Of a stretch of 64,000 nucleotides of DNA, positions 47,673 to 55,459 are shown one piece after another (the stretch's first letter is position 1; every line of letters starts with the position of its first letter). The translations under genes were made by a program, and so were the position numbers. Origin of the DNA: Nibribacter ruber (lineage in GTDB: Bacteria; Bacteroidota; Bacteroidia; Cytophagales; Hymenobacteraceae); assembly GCF_009913235.1 (NCBI RefSeq), contig NZ_CP047897.1, positions 248,001-312,000 of the forward strand, in the 5' to 3' direction. The notes beneath the pieces are model-generated. The model saw nothing but the letters and a program-made list of their open reading frames with translations. It had not been told where the DNA came from and ran no database searches.

Positions 47673-48449
47673 ATGACCTTAGTATCGCTCTCTTGTTATA
47701 TTCTCACCCACAACAGTCAGGAGTACCTGGCGCAGGTGCTGGAACCTTTGCAGGGGGTGGTGGATGATTTGGTGATCATAGACTCCGGCAGCAAAGACAA
47801 CACACAGGCCATTGCTGAACAATTCAAGGCGAGGTTCATCCATCGTCCGCTGGACAATTTTAAGAACCAGCGCAATTTTGCGTTAGACCAATGCCAGCAT
47901 ACCTGGGTCTTGAGCCTGGATTCTGACGAGGTGCCAGACAGTAGCTTCGTGCAGGCGCTGCAAGCGTTTAAAGCCACGGCCGCCTCTACAGACATTCAAG
48001 GATTTAAGATAGAACGCAAGTGGATTGTCATGGGCCAGGAGGTGCAGACGTTTTATCCCATCCTGTGCCCTGATTTCCCATTGCGGTTGTTTAGAAAAGA
48101 CGTGGTGAACTTCAATGAGCGCAGCAACATGGTGCATGAAACACCCAGCGGTCATACCAAAGAAGGCACTCTGGATGGTTTTGTGCGGCATTACACGTTC
48201 AACAAAGTAGAAGACCTGTACCGGAAGCTCAACCTATATACCTCCATTGCCGCCCAGGACATGGCCGCGCGGGGAAAAACCGCTAGTTGGGATAAAATCA
48301 TTTTCAGCCCGATGGCCGCCTGGATAAAATGGTACCTGATCAAACAAGGATTTAGAGACGGCGCCGTGGGCTGGGTGTTGGGCCAGTATGCGTATGACTA
48401 TACCTTGCAGAAATACCTGAAACTGCGGTTTGACTTGAAGCGGAAGTAA
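47673..48449 (+). CDS. Family 2 glycosyltransferase, WaaE/KdtX-like
   Basis: 258 residues. SLSCYILTHNSQEYLAQVLEPL, VVDDLVIIDSGSKDNTQAIA (UDP-sugar-binding Asp), RNFALDQCQHTWVLSLDSDEVPD with the DxD-like metal motif (DSDE), and a basic C-terminal stretch (WIKWYLIKQGFRDGAVGW) that could contact the membrane. The layout resembles the WaaE/KdtX beta-1,4-glucosyltransferase subgroup acting on LPS core or lipid acceptors. The specific sugar is not determined. A palindrome copy lies 5 bp after the stop. Confidence 0.88.
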   Translation: MTLVSLSCYILTHNSQEYLAQVLEPLQGVVDDLVIIDSGSKDNTQAIAEQFKARFIHRPLDNFKNQRNFALDQCQHTWVLSLDSDEVPDSSFVQALQAFKATAASTDIQGFKIERKWIVMGQEVQTFYPILCPDFPLRLFRKDVVNFNERSNMVHETPSGHTKEGTLDGFVRHYTFNKVEDLYRKLNLYTSIAAQDMAARGKTASWDKIIFSPMAAWIKWYLIKQGFRDGAVGWVLGQYAYDYTLQKYLKLRFDLKRK

Positions 48450-48454
48450 GCAGT

Positions 48455-48492
48455 CGTTTTTGGGCAGTTTTCCAGGAATTTGCCTAAAAACG
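48455..48492. repeat. 38-bp palindromic repeat, copy 23
   Basis: CGTTTTTGGGCAGTTTTCC / AGGAATTTGCCTAAAAACG, 5 bp after a stop codon. Confidence 0.93.
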
Positions 48493-48508
48493 GATGGCTT
48501 AACCATAA

Positions 48509-48543
48509 AACAGAAACGGCGCCTTTAGGGCGCCGTTTCTGTT
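48509..48543. terminator. Bidirectional terminator between convergent genes
   Basis: A 15-bp stem (AACAGAAACGGCGCC / GGCGCCGTTTCTGTT) with a 5-nt loop lies between the GT2 gene and the GNAT-nitrilase gene. Confidence 0.9.
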
Positions 48544-48545
48544 AA

Positions 48546-50099
48546 TTAAATCTCGGTGAGATCGTCTTCTTTCTGGTGCAGCCAGCTGAGGTTGTACAAG
48601 TCCTTGCGACGGTCTCTGAGGTTGCGCACACTGCCGGTGGTGTTCAGGTCTTTGAGCAAGTCCAGGTCCAGGTCGGCAATGAGGGTCATCTCTGTGTTAG
48701 GCGTAGCCTCTGTGATGATGGCGTCATGCGGGAACGCGACGTCTGAAGGCGAGAACACCGCTGATTGCGAGTACTGGATGTCCATGTTCTCCACGCGGGG
48801 CAAGTTACCCACGCTACCGGTAATGGCCACGTAGCACTCGTTCTCAATGGCACGGGCCTGAGCGCAGTGACGTACGCGCAGGTAGGCGTTCTTGGTATCT
48901 GTCTGGTACGGCACGAACAAGATTTTCATTTCCTGGTCTGAGAGCATGCGCGCCAGCTCTGGGAACTCCACGTCATAGCAGATCAAGATGCCAATCTTCC
49001 CGAAGTCCGTGTCAAAAACGTTGAGTTTGTTGCCGCCGCGCATCCCCCAGTACTGAGACTCGTCTGGCGTCACGTGCAGCTTGTATTGCTTGTCATAAGT
49101 ACCGTCTCTTCTACAGAGGTAGCTTACGTTGTGCAACTTGTTGTCAATGTACTCCGGCATGCTGCCCGCAATAATGTTGATGTTGTAGGACAAGGCCAGG
49201 TGAATGAGCTTCTCTCTAATGCCCTCTGTGTAATCTGCTAACTTCCGGATGGCGGCAGATGGCGTGGCCTCATCTGAGAGCGCCATGAGCGGCGCATTAA
49301 AGAACTCCGGAAACAGCACCATGTCGGCTTTATAGGAACTCACCGTATCCACGAAGAACTCCAGTTGCTGCTCAAAGTCTTCCAGGGAGTTCATCTGGCG
49401 CATCTGCCATTGAATGACGCCAATGCGCACCACTTTCTTGGTACCGCCCACCAGCGTTTCTTTCTCCTCATAGTACACGTTGATCCACTCCAGCAAAGAT
49501 GCATAGGCCTTGGACTCCTTGTCCTGGGGCATGTAGCCTTTGATGATTTTTCTTACGTGGAAGCCGTTGCTCAGCTGGAACGTCAGGATAGGGTCATAGA
49601 TCTCCTTGTTGCGCACCTGCTCAATGTACTTACCCGGCGTCATGTTGTGCGAGTGCTCCTTGTAGCCCGGAATACGACCACCCAGGATGATGCCGCGCAG
49701 GTTCAGGTTCTCACAAAGCTCCTTGCGGGCATCATACAAACGACGGCCCAGACGCAGGTTTCGGTATTCTGGGTGCACAAACACGTCCACGCCGTAGAGG
49801 GTGTCGCCGTCTGGGTCATGGGTGTCAAACTTACCGCCGCCGGTAATCTGCTCATAGTTGTGCTTGTCACCGTAGGCAGAATATTGCACAATCAGGCCCA
49901 GGGCAGCGGCCACCACGCGGCCTTTGTCTTCAATGCACAGCTGCCCGTCTGGGAAGCGCTTCAACAAAGACGAGAATTCTTTCTGGGTCCAGGAACCGCC
50001 CAGGTTGGTGTAGACCAGCTCCATGATCTGCTTCACCTCTTTGTAGTCTGAAGTGGTGAGCGGCCTAAGTATTAGTTTATGTTCAGTGGTTTCACTCAT
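48546..50099 (-). CDS. GNAT acetyltransferase fused to a carbon-nitrogen hydrolase (nitrilase fold)
   Basis: 517 residues. N-terminal GNAT domain (~8-215): LILRPLTTSDYKEVKQIME, and the acetyl-CoA-binding HPEYRNLRLGRRLYDARKELC (R/QxxGxG/R type). C-terminal nitrilase domain (~222-500): triad Glu in VLFPEFFNAPL, Lys in QYKLHVTPDE, Cys in IGILICYDVEFPELAR. CAQARAIENECYVA is also typical. The fusion is a recurring architecture in Bacteroidota and other phyla, but its substrate is, as far as I know, undefined. A consensus promoter lies just upstream and it is monocistronic. Confidence 0.93.
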   Translation of the reverse strand: MSETTEHKLILRPLTTSDYKEVKQIMELVYTNLGGSWTQKEFSSLLKRFPDGQLCIEDKGRVVAAALGLIVQYSAYGDKHNYEQITGGGKFDTHDPDGDTLYGVDVFVHPEYRNLRLGRRLYDARKELCENLNLRGIILGGRIPGYKEHSHNMTPGKYIEQVRNKEIYDPILTFQLSNGFHVRKIIKGYMPQDKESKAYASLLEWINVYYEEKETLVGGTKKVVRIGVIQWQMRQMNSLEDFEQQLEFFVDTVSSYKADMVLFPEFFNAPLMALSDEATPSAAIRKLADYTEGIREKLIHLALSYNINIIAGSMPEYIDNKLHNVSYLCRRDGTYDKQYKLHVTPDESQYWGMRGGNKLNVFDTDFGKIGILICYDVEFPELARMLSDQEMKILFVPYQTDTKNAYLRVRHCAQARAIENECYVAITGSVGNLPRVENMDIQYSQSAVFSPSDVAFPHDAIITEATPNTEMTLIADLDLDLLKDLNTTGSVRNLRDRRKDLYNLSWLHQKEDDLTEI

Positions 50100-50119
50100 A
50101 GTCAGGGAAAATATTTACG

Positions 50120-50150
50120 CAAAGGTACAAAAGCGCATTTGGCGTTTCAA
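50120..50150 (-). promoter_or_regulatory. Promoter of the GNAT-nitrilase gene
   Basis: On the minus strand TTG (50150-50148), 20 bp, then TACCTTTG (50127-50120): consensus elements and spacing. The ATG follows 20 bp later. Confidence 0.75.
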
Positions 50151-50174
50151 GGGTAACGCAATTCGCGCCGTTTC

Positions 50175-50212
50175 TGTTTTTGGCCTCTTTTCTGGAAAAC
50201 AGCCTAAAAACG
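50175..50212. repeat. 38-bp palindromic repeat, copy 24
   Basis: TGTTTTTGGCCTCTTTTCT / GGAAAACAGCCTAAAAACG. Its right edge overlaps the start of the adjacent terminator stem. Confidence 0.93.
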
Positions 50213-50243
50213 GCAAAGGCCCTTTGCAAGAAGGGCCTTTGCC
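50206..50243 (-). terminator. Terminator of the CoA-transferase operon, U-tract supplied by a palindrome copy
   Basis: On the minus strand a 13-bp stem (GGCAAAGGCCCTT / AAGGGCCTTTGCC) with a 6-nt loop runs into GTTTTTAGG, the edge of palindrome copy 24. Confidence 0.88.
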
Positions 50244-50262
50244 AGAGAGGAAACGTGTCTGG

Positions 50263-50919
50263 TTAAACTTTAATTTCGGGGATGTCGCCTTCCACAATCA
50301 GGGTGCCTTCGGTTGCCGCCTGAATCTGCTCAACAGTGACGCCCGGTGCTCTTTCCAGCAATCTGAAGCCCTCTGGGGTCACGTCAATTACGGCCAAATC
50401 TGTGACAATCTTCTTCACGCAACCCAAGCCGGTAATGGGCAGAGAACAGTTCTTCAGAAGCTTGGACTGTCCGTCTCTGGAGGTGTGCTGCATGGCCACG
50501 ATGATGTTCTTGGCAGAGGCCACCAAATCCATGGCGCCGCCCATTCCTTTCACCATCTTGCCTGGAATCTTCCAGTTGGCAATGTCGCCGCGCTCAGAGA
50601 CCTCCATGGCGCCCAGGATGGTCAGTTGCACGTGCTCGCCTCTGATCATGGCAAAGCTCTCCGCTGAACTGAAAAGTGATGAACCGTCCAGATACGTCAC
50701 CGTCTGCTTGCCAGCGTTGATCAAATCTGGGTCTACCTCATCCTCCGTGGGGAAAGGGCCCATGCCCAGCAAGCCGTTCTCAGACTGCAAGACCACGTTC
50801 ATTCCATCTGGAATATAATTGGCCACCAAGGTGGGTATACCTATGCCCAGGTTCACGTAGAAGCCGTCTTCTACTTCCTGCGCTATTCTTTTTGCAATTC
50901 CGTGTTTATCGAGACTCAT
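50263..50919 (-). CDS. scoB: 3-oxoacid CoA-transferase, subunit B
   Basis: ~218 residues from MSLDKHGIAKRIA, chosen over an ATG four codons upstream. The catalytic Glu that forms the CoA thioester is in LQSENGLLGMGPFP. FYVNLGIGIPTLVANYIP and GGAMDLVASAKNIIVAMQHTSRDG are family signatures. With subunit A it moves CoA between succinyl-CoA and acetoacetate (or related 3-oxoacids). Normally directly adjacent to subunit A, but here ~500 bp with a four-helix-bundle gene and inverted AT-rich repeats separate them. Confidence 0.93.
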   Translation of the reverse strand: MSLDKHGIAKRIAQEVEDGFYVNLGIGIPTLVANYIPDGMNVVLQSENGLLGMGPFPTEDEVDPDLINAGKQTVTYLDGSSLFSSAESFAMIRGEHVQLTILGAMEVSERGDIANWKIPGKMVKGMGGAMDLVASAKNIIVAMQHTSRDGQSKLLKNCSLPITGLGCVKKIVTDLAVIDVTPEGFRLLERAPGVTVEQIQAATEGTLIVEGDIPEIKV

Positions 50920-50933
50920 GTTATTCGTCAATT

Positions 50934-50990
50934 TGAAAATGAGAAGATGTGGAGATTTGAAGATTAGGAAATTTGAAGATTTGAAAATTT
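50934..50990. repeat. AT-rich inverted repeat, left arm flanking the four-helix-bundle gene
   Basis: Short units of GAAGATTTGAA type (GAGATTTGAAGATTAGG, then ATTTGAAGATTTGAAAATTT at 50971-50990). The last 16 nt are an exact reverse complement of 51396-51411. Confidence 0.85.
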
Positions 50991-51008
50991 CTTAATCATT
51001 GTTTCTGC

Positions 51009-51365
51009 TCATTTATTGGTTTTAGAACTGATGATAATTTTTGAGATTATTTTTTTGATGGAAACGAGTGATTTTTGGAGATGCGAAGGGTCTGGATAGG
51101 AAGGAGTCCTTTGGCAAAGCAAAAGCCAGTATTCTGTTTCCTCTACTTCTTTGGCGGCAATTTTAAATTTGTGAATGAAGTCTGCTTTGCTTTCGGCATT
51201 CTGGGCTTCCCGCACATTGGCACCAATAGACGTTCCACTTTTAAGTAATTGATTGGCTAAGACGTATTTTCGTTTTGCTTCTAATTCTTCGGCATACAAA
51301 ATAACAGCTACCGCAAACTCTAAGGTTAATTCTAAAATTAAGTTTTGCGGCGCTTTCTGATCCAT
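51009..51365 (-). CDS. Four-helix-bundle protein, 23S rRNA intervening-sequence (IVP/S23) family
   Basis: 118 residues. The pattern LILELTLEFAVAVILYAEELEAKRKYVLANQLLKSGTSIGANVREAQ..., then ESKADFIHKFKIAAKEVEETEYWLLLC, is that of the TIGR02436/PF05635 four-helix bundle. Such ORFs occur inside 23S rRNA intervening sequences and scattered in Bacteroidota genomes. The diversity-generating-retroelement protein Avd has the same fold. No rRNA or reverse transcriptase is nearby. It lies between the two CoA-transferase subunit genes, is visibly more A/T-rich than they are, and is flanked by inverted repeats, all suggesting a later insertion. Molecular function unknown. Confidence 0.9.
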   Translation of the reverse strand: MDQKAPQNLILELTLEFAVAVILYAEELEAKRKYVLANQLLKSGTSIGANVREAQNAESKADFIHKFKIAAKEVEETEYWLLLCQRTPSYPDPSHLQKSLVSIKKIISKIIISSKTNK

Positions 51366-51389
51366 TGAAAAATCATTTACAATTACCTC

Positions 51390-51426
51390 ATCTCCAAATT
51401 TTCAAATCTTCACATCTTCAAATCAG
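51390..51426. repeat. AT-rich inverted repeat, right arm flanking the four-helix-bundle gene
   Basis: CTCCAAATTTTCAAATCTTC continuing with ACATCTTCAAATCAG. It pairs with the left arm (perfect over 16 bp) and sits just upstream of the IVP gene start. Confidence 0.85.
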
Positions 51427-51435
51427 GAAGGCAAG

Positions 51436-52134
51436 CTACGCTTGCCGCACCGTCCTTTGTTCAATCCGTTTCTCGTAGTCTTTGCCCTGGAAGATGCGTT
51501 GCACGTAGATGCCGGGAGTGTGGATCATGTTGGGGTCTAGTTCGCCTACGGGCACAAGTTCCTCTACCTCAGCGATAGTGATTTTGCCGGCGGTGGCCAT
51601 CATGGGGTTGAAGTTGCGGGCCGTGCCTTTGTAGATGAGGTTGCCGGCGGTGTCGCCTTTCCAGGCTTTGACTATGGCAAAATCAGCCTTCAGCCATTCT
51701 TCCATCAGGTACATCTTGCCGTTAAATCCGCGGCTTTCCTTTCCTTCGCCTACCTCGGTGCCGTAGCCGGCTGGGGTGAAGAATGCGGGAATGCCGGCTC
51801 CTCCTGCCCGAATGCGCTCAGCCAGGGTTCCCTGCGGAATCAAATCTACTTCCAGTTCACCCGACAACAGCTGACGTTCAAACTCGGCGTTCTCGCCCAC
51901 GTAGCTGGAAATCATTTTCTTGACCTGGCGTTGCTGCAACAACAAGCCAATGCCAAAATCATCTACCCCGGCGTTGTTAGAGATGCAGGTCAGGTTTTTT
52001 ACGCCTTTTTTGAGGAGCTCTTGAATGGAGTTTTCAGGGATGCCGCACAACCCGAAACCGCCAATCATCAGCGTGGCTCCGTCTGGAATGTCCTGGCACG
52101 CGGCCGCGGCGTCTTTTACTACTTTATTAATCAT
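51436..52134 (-). CDS. scoA: 3-oxoacid CoA-transferase, subunit A
   Basis: 232 residues. [37 protein letters not shown] (the glycine-rich CoA-binding loop GGFGLCG), [44 protein letters not shown], and [21 protein letters not shown] are signatures of the alpha subunit. Partner of subunit B, ~500 bp away on the same strand across the inserted IVP cassette. A polar effect on subunit B expression would be possible unless the insert is transcribed through. Palindrome copy 25 lies ~65 bp upstream. Confidence 0.93.
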   Translation of the reverse strand: MINKVVKDAAAACQDIPDGATLMIGGFGLCGIPENSIQELLKKGVKNLTCISNNAGVDDFGIGLLLQQRQVKKMISSYVGENAEFERQLLSGELEVDLIPQGTLAERIRAGGAGIPAFFTPAGYGTEVGEGKESRGFNGKMYLMEEWLKADFAIVKAWKGDTAGNLIYKGTARNFNPMMATAGKITIAEVEELVPVGELDPNMIHTPGIYVQRIFQGKDYEKRIEQRTVRQA

Positions 52135-52200
52135 AAAGAACTATAGTATGAAGATGAGCAATCGTGTTTTTGAAAGTGAATCTGCCTTAAAGGCAAAAGC

Positions 52201-52238
52201 CGTTTTTGGGGCTTTTTCTGGAAAAGAAGCCAAAAACG
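52201..52238. repeat. 38-bp palindromic repeat, copy 25
   Basis: CGTTTTTGGGGCTTTTTCT / GGAAAAGAAGCCAAAAACG, 16 bp after the membrane-protein gene's stop. Confidence 0.93.
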
Positions 52239-52254
52239 GAGTTCGTAAGAATGC

Positions 52255-52659
52255 TTATGGCATGTCGCGGGAACCCATGGCGCCGCCAAAGAAAGACATC
52301 AAGGGGTAAATGATCACCGCTGCAATGACAAACCAAATTGGGTGCGGGAGCATGTAAAAGTTGGCAATGCCAGCAAGAAGCAGCAGGATTCCTACCACCA
52401 AGGCGTGCACCATTTTTTTGCTAGGGGCGAGGCGAGCCGCTACCATGCCGCCAAGGAAAGCGCCCAGGGCATAGGCTAGCAGGATTAATACAAGTGAACC
52501 CATAGGCGCATTAGACATATAGGCAGCCATGGCGGCCGGGTCTTGCGGATTTTGTAAAACGGGAAGCGGGTACACTTGCTGGGCCACCAGCTCTACTAGA
52601 AAGATGGTGGTGAAACCCGTAGCCAAACCCACCAGCACGGCAAGGATGCTTTTAAACAT
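52255..52659 (-). CDS. Small integral membrane protein, function unknown
   Basis: 134 residues with about four transmembrane segments (MFKSILAVLVGLATGFTTIFLVELVAQQ; MGSLVLILLAYALGAFLGGMVAARL; MVHALVVGILLLLAGIANFYM; IWFVIAAVIIYPLMSFFGG). Between TM1 and TM2 is a short Pro-rich extracytoplasmic loop (QQVYPLPVLQNPQDPAA). Small Gly/Ala-xxx-Gly motifs in TM2 suggest tight packing. No family recognised with confidence. It stands alone between the CoA-transferase operon and ribF. Confidence 0.7.
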   Translation of the reverse strand: MFKSILAVLVGLATGFTTIFLVELVAQQVYPLPVLQNPQDPAAMAAYMSNAPMGSLVLILLAYALGAFLGGMVAARLAPSKKMVHALVVGILLLLAGIANFYMLPHPIWFVIAAVIIYPLMSFFGGAMGSRDMP

Positions 52660-52756
52660 AGCAAAGAAGGTTAATGACAGTAAAACAGCAAAGAGGGCTG
52701 CTTGCTCTTCTATCCTTATCGTGTAAGCCCGAGGTGAAGTTACGGATTTGCCAGAT

Positions 52757-53686
52757 TTATCCTAACAGGTGTAAGGCGGATTCCTGGTCTTGGTGCAGTT
52801 GTTGGGTCAAAGCGTCCAGGCTGTCAAACTTGAGCTCGGGCCGAATGTAGGAGATGAACAGGAGCGTGATGTCCTGGCCGTACAGGTCTGCCTCGAAGTC
52901 AAAAATATGCACTTCAATGGTCTGCTTGCCGCTGTCATCTACGGTGGGGTTCACGCCAATGTTGAGCATGCCCTTGAACTGGCCGTGCGGCGTGTTCACC
53001 AGCACGGCATATACGCCCTGCGCGGGAATGAGCTTGAGCGCATCTGCCACGTCCAGGTTGGCGGTGGGATAGCCAATGGTACGACCCAGTTGTTTGCCCT
53101 TGACCACGGTGCCGGTGACGGTGTAAGGGCGGTTGAGGTATTTGCGCGCGGTGGCTACATCGCCTTTTTCTAAGGCCGTTCTAATCTTGCTGGAGCTTAC
53201 GCCTACCTCGTCAATGTCCTGGCGCGGAATCTCCTCTACGGTAAAGCCATAGCGCGAAGCATTTTGCTGGAGGTAGTCAAAATTGCCTTCGCGGTTCTTG
53301 CCGAAGCGGTGGTCATAGCCAATCACCAGCTTTTTGGTATGCAGCGTGTTGAGCAGGATCTGCTGGATGTATTCTTCAGAAGATAGCTGGGCAAACTCTC
53401 TGGTAAAGGGCAAAATCAAGAGGTAATCCACGCCGTGGTTTTCCAGGGCTTCAATGCGCTCTTCAATTGTAGAAAGCAGGCGTAAGGAATTGTCGTTCGG
53501 GTTGAGCACCGTGCGCGGATGGGGCCAGTAGGTGAGCACTACGCTCTGGCCCATGCTTTGGCGGGCGGCCTCTGTCAGGCGCGACAAGATTTTCTGATGG
53601 CCCACATGTACCCCGTCAAAGGTACCAGAGGTGACCACTGCCTGCGGCAATTCCGGAAAATCGTTCAGATCCCTAATGACAATCAT
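52757..53686 (-). CDS. ribF: Bifunctional riboflavin kinase / FAD synthetase
   Basis: 309 residues. The N-terminal nucleotidyltransferase domain has VVTSGTFDGVHVGHQKIL (HxGH) and YDHRFGKNREGN. The C-terminal flavokinase domain has GKQLGRTIGYPTANLDV (the PTAN metal/ATP motif) and EVHIFDFEADLYGQ. It converts riboflavin to FMN and FMN to FAD in the cytoplasm. The start codon overlaps the truB stop by 4 bp. Last gene of the ftsX-DUF3098-uppP-truB-ribF operon. Confidence 0.96.
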   Translation of the reverse strand: MIVIRDLNDFPELPQAVVTSGTFDGVHVGHQKILSRLTEAARQSMGQSVVLTYWPHPRTVLNPNDNSLRLLSTIEERIEALENHGVDYLLILPFTREFAQLSSEEYIQQILLNTLHTKKLVIGYDHRFGKNREGNFDYLQQNASRYGFTVEEIPRQDIDEVGVSSSKIRTALEKGDVATARKYLNRPYTVTGTVVKGKQLGRTIGYPTANLDVADALKLIPAQGVYAVLVNTPHGQFKGMLNIGVNPTVDDSGKQTIEVHIFDFEADLYGQDITLLFISYIRPELKFDSLDALTQQLHQDQESALHLLG

Positions 53687-54375
53687 GCCGGCCCCAGTTG
53701 TTTCTCGCGCAGTTCCTGTAATTGGTCTAAAGACATGGCATCCTCCAAGCGGTAGTCTCCAATTCTTGTACGCACCAGCTTAGATAAATATGCACCGCAG
53801 CCTAGCTTCACGCCAAAATCGCGGGCCAGGCTCCTGATGTACGTGCCCTTGGAACATACCACTCTAAAAGAGACTTGGTTGCCCTCTATGGCCGTTAAGT
53901 CAAAAGCTTTGATGGTGATGCACTTGGATTTGATCTCGGCCTCGCCGCCGCGTCTGGCTATGTTATAGGCACGCTCACCGTTCACCTTCACCGCCGAATA
54001 AATTGGAGGCGTCTGGTCAATCTCACCTAAGAAGGAAGCAGCCGCTTCGCGGAGCATTTCTTCGGTGAGGTGGTCCGTAGGAGAGGTGCTGTCTATTTCG
54101 GTTTCCAGGTCAAAAGAAGGGGTGGTATGGCCTAGGACAAATGTGCCAGTATATTCTTTTTCCTGCGCCTGAATTTCTTCAATCCGTTTGGTGAATTTAC
54201 CGGTGCACATAATGAGCAAACCCGTCGCCAAAGGGTCCAAAGTGCCGGCGTGGCCAATCTTTTTGATCTTCAACGCGAACTTGGTTTTCTTGACCAAATC
54301 AAAAGACGTCCAGGTAAGAGGTTTGTCTAGCAGCAGAATGGCTCCCGCTTCAAAATCATAGGGTGCTTCGTGCAT
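53683..54375 (-). CDS. truB: tRNA pseudouridine(55) synthase
   Basis: 230 residues, a little short of the E. coli enzyme because it lacks the C-terminal PUA domain, as is common in Bacteroidota. ILLDKPLTWTSFDLVKKTK, then the catalytic KIGHAGTLDPLATGLL (Asp), FVLGHTTPSFDLETEID, YSAVKVNGERAYNIARRG and VRCSKGTYIRSL-like VVCSKGTYIRSLARDFG identify TruB. Isomerises U55 of tRNA. Overlaps uppP by 1 bp and ribF by 4 bp. Confidence 0.95.
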   Translation of the reverse strand: MHEAPYDFEAGAILLLDKPLTWTSFDLVKKTKFALKIKKIGHAGTLDPLATGLLIMCTGKFTKRIEEIQAQEKEYTGTFVLGHTTPSFDLETEIDSTSPTDHLTEEMLREAAASFLGEIDQTPPIYSAVKVNGERAYNIARRGGEAEIKSKCITIKAFDLTAIEGNQVSFRVVCSKGTYIRSLARDFGVKLGCGAYLSKLVRTRIGDYRLEDAMSLDQLQELREKQLGPA

Positions 54376-55217
54376 TATACCAACTGTATGTCAATGCCCA
54401 AGGCCAGGAGCAACAAAATGATTAAGCCCACTAAAATGCGGTAATAGCCAAACAGCTTAAAGCCGTACTTGGTCAAAAAGCCCACAAAAAACCTGATGGC
54501 CGCCATGGCCACCACAAAAGCCACCACATTGCCCACCAGCAAGACTTGCCACTCTTCTGGTTTGATGCCGGCCAGACCTGCCTGAAACTTAGGAAGGTTA
54601 AATGAGATGATGTCAGAAATCTCCAGGTGCAGCAAATCCGTCAAAACAGAATATGTAGCAGCGGCCAGCATGGTAGGGACGGCCATGAAGAAGGAGAACT
54701 CAGCCGCAGTTTTGCGGGTCATGTTTTGCGTCAAACCGCCAATAATACTGGCCGCTGATCTGGAAACCCCTGGTATCATGGCAATGCACTGGAAGAAGCC
54801 AATGACAAAAGCATTCTTGTAGCTAGGCGTGGTCACCGGATTCTCAACATCCTTGAACCACTTGTCCACGAACACCAGGATAACGCCGCCTAAAACCAGG
54901 CTAATGGCCACTACTTCTACGCGTTCCAGCATGGCATCCACCACGTCTTTCAAGGCGAAACCTATCAACAGCGCGGGCACCACGGCCACAAACAGCTTTT
55001 GGTAGAAGTCAAGCGAGTTGATCCAGCGTTTCCAGTAAAGAACCACTACAGACAGGATGGCCCCAAACTGAATAGTCACCGTGAACATCTTGGTGAATTC
55101 AAAGGCACTGATGCCCATCAGGCTGGAGGCAATGACCATGTGGCCCGTAGACGACACCGGTAAAAACTCCGTGAGACCTTCAATGATGGCCAGTATGATT
55201 GCTTGCCAGAAGTCCAT
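54375..55217 (-). CDS. uppP: Undecaprenyl-diphosphatase (BacA family)
   Basis: 280 residues with 7-8 TM segments. The two family signatures are [18 protein letters not shown] (E-S active-site region) and [15 protein letters not shown] (PGxSRSxxT loop). It dephosphorylates undecaprenyl pyrophosphate at the inner membrane to recycle the lipid carrier for peptidoglycan and O-antigen synthesis; overproduction confers bacitracin resistance in other species. Middle gene of the ftsX operon, starting right after the DUF3098 gene. Confidence 0.96.
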   Translation of the reverse strand: MDFWQAIILAIIEGLTEFLPVSSTGHMVIASSLMGISAFEFTKMFTVTIQFGAILSVVVLYWKRWINSLDFYQKLFVAVVPALLIGFALKDVVDAMLERVEVVAISLVLGGVILVFVDKWFKDVENPVTTPSYKNAFVIGFFQCIAMIPGVSRSAASIIGGLTQNMTRKTAAEFSFFMAVPTMLAAATYSVLTDLLHLEISDIISFNLPKFQAGLAGIKPEEWQVLLVGNVVAFVVAMAAIRFFVGFLTKYGFKLFGYYRILVGLIILLLLALGIDIQLV

Positions 55218-55445
55218 TTAAACGTCTTTGCGGGGTTTGGCCAGAATTGCGTAAAACTGGAACAGGAAACCTGCCACTAAGATGATAGGACCTACCGTCA
55301 AGCCCAAAGTGCCATAGCCATACGGCTCAGTGTCCATAGCCATCAAGATAAAGCCAATGGCCATAATCACCAGTCCAATGATCATGAGCATGAAATTGCG
55401 GCGCCCAAACGCCGAAAACGGTGCATTGTTGTTATTGTTTTCCAT
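55218..55445 (-). CDS. DUF3098-type small membrane protein
   Basis: 75 residues: an Asn-rich N-terminus (MENNNNNAPFSAFGRRNFML), then two TM segments (LMIIGLVIMAIGFILMAM; GLTVGPIILVAGFLFQFYAIL) with a Tyr/Gly-rich loop (DTEPYGYGTLG). Pattern and position between ftsX and uppP match DUF3098 of Bacteroidota. Role unknown; a small partner of the FtsX or undecaprenol enzymes is a speculation from context. It ends where uppP begins. Confidence 0.88.
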   Translation of the reverse strand: MENNNNNAPFSAFGRRNFMLMIIGLVIMAIGFILMAMDTEPYGYGTLGLTVGPIILVAGFLFQFYAILAKPRKDV

Positions 55446-55459
55446 CTCGGAAGTATGTT

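Noticed and set aside
49365-50051. 228-codon open frame antisense to the GNAT-nitrilase gene
   Set aside because: It lies wholly within a clearly coding gene on the other strand and its His/Val-rich translation is typical of a shadow frame.
51009-51365. Diversity-generating retroelement (Avd-like protein)
   Set aside because: The fold is shared, but there is no reverse transcriptase, template repeat or variable repeat nearby.
51009-51365. 23S rRNA intervening sequence
   Set aside because: No rRNA sequence flanks the gene; the neighbours are CoA-transferase genes.
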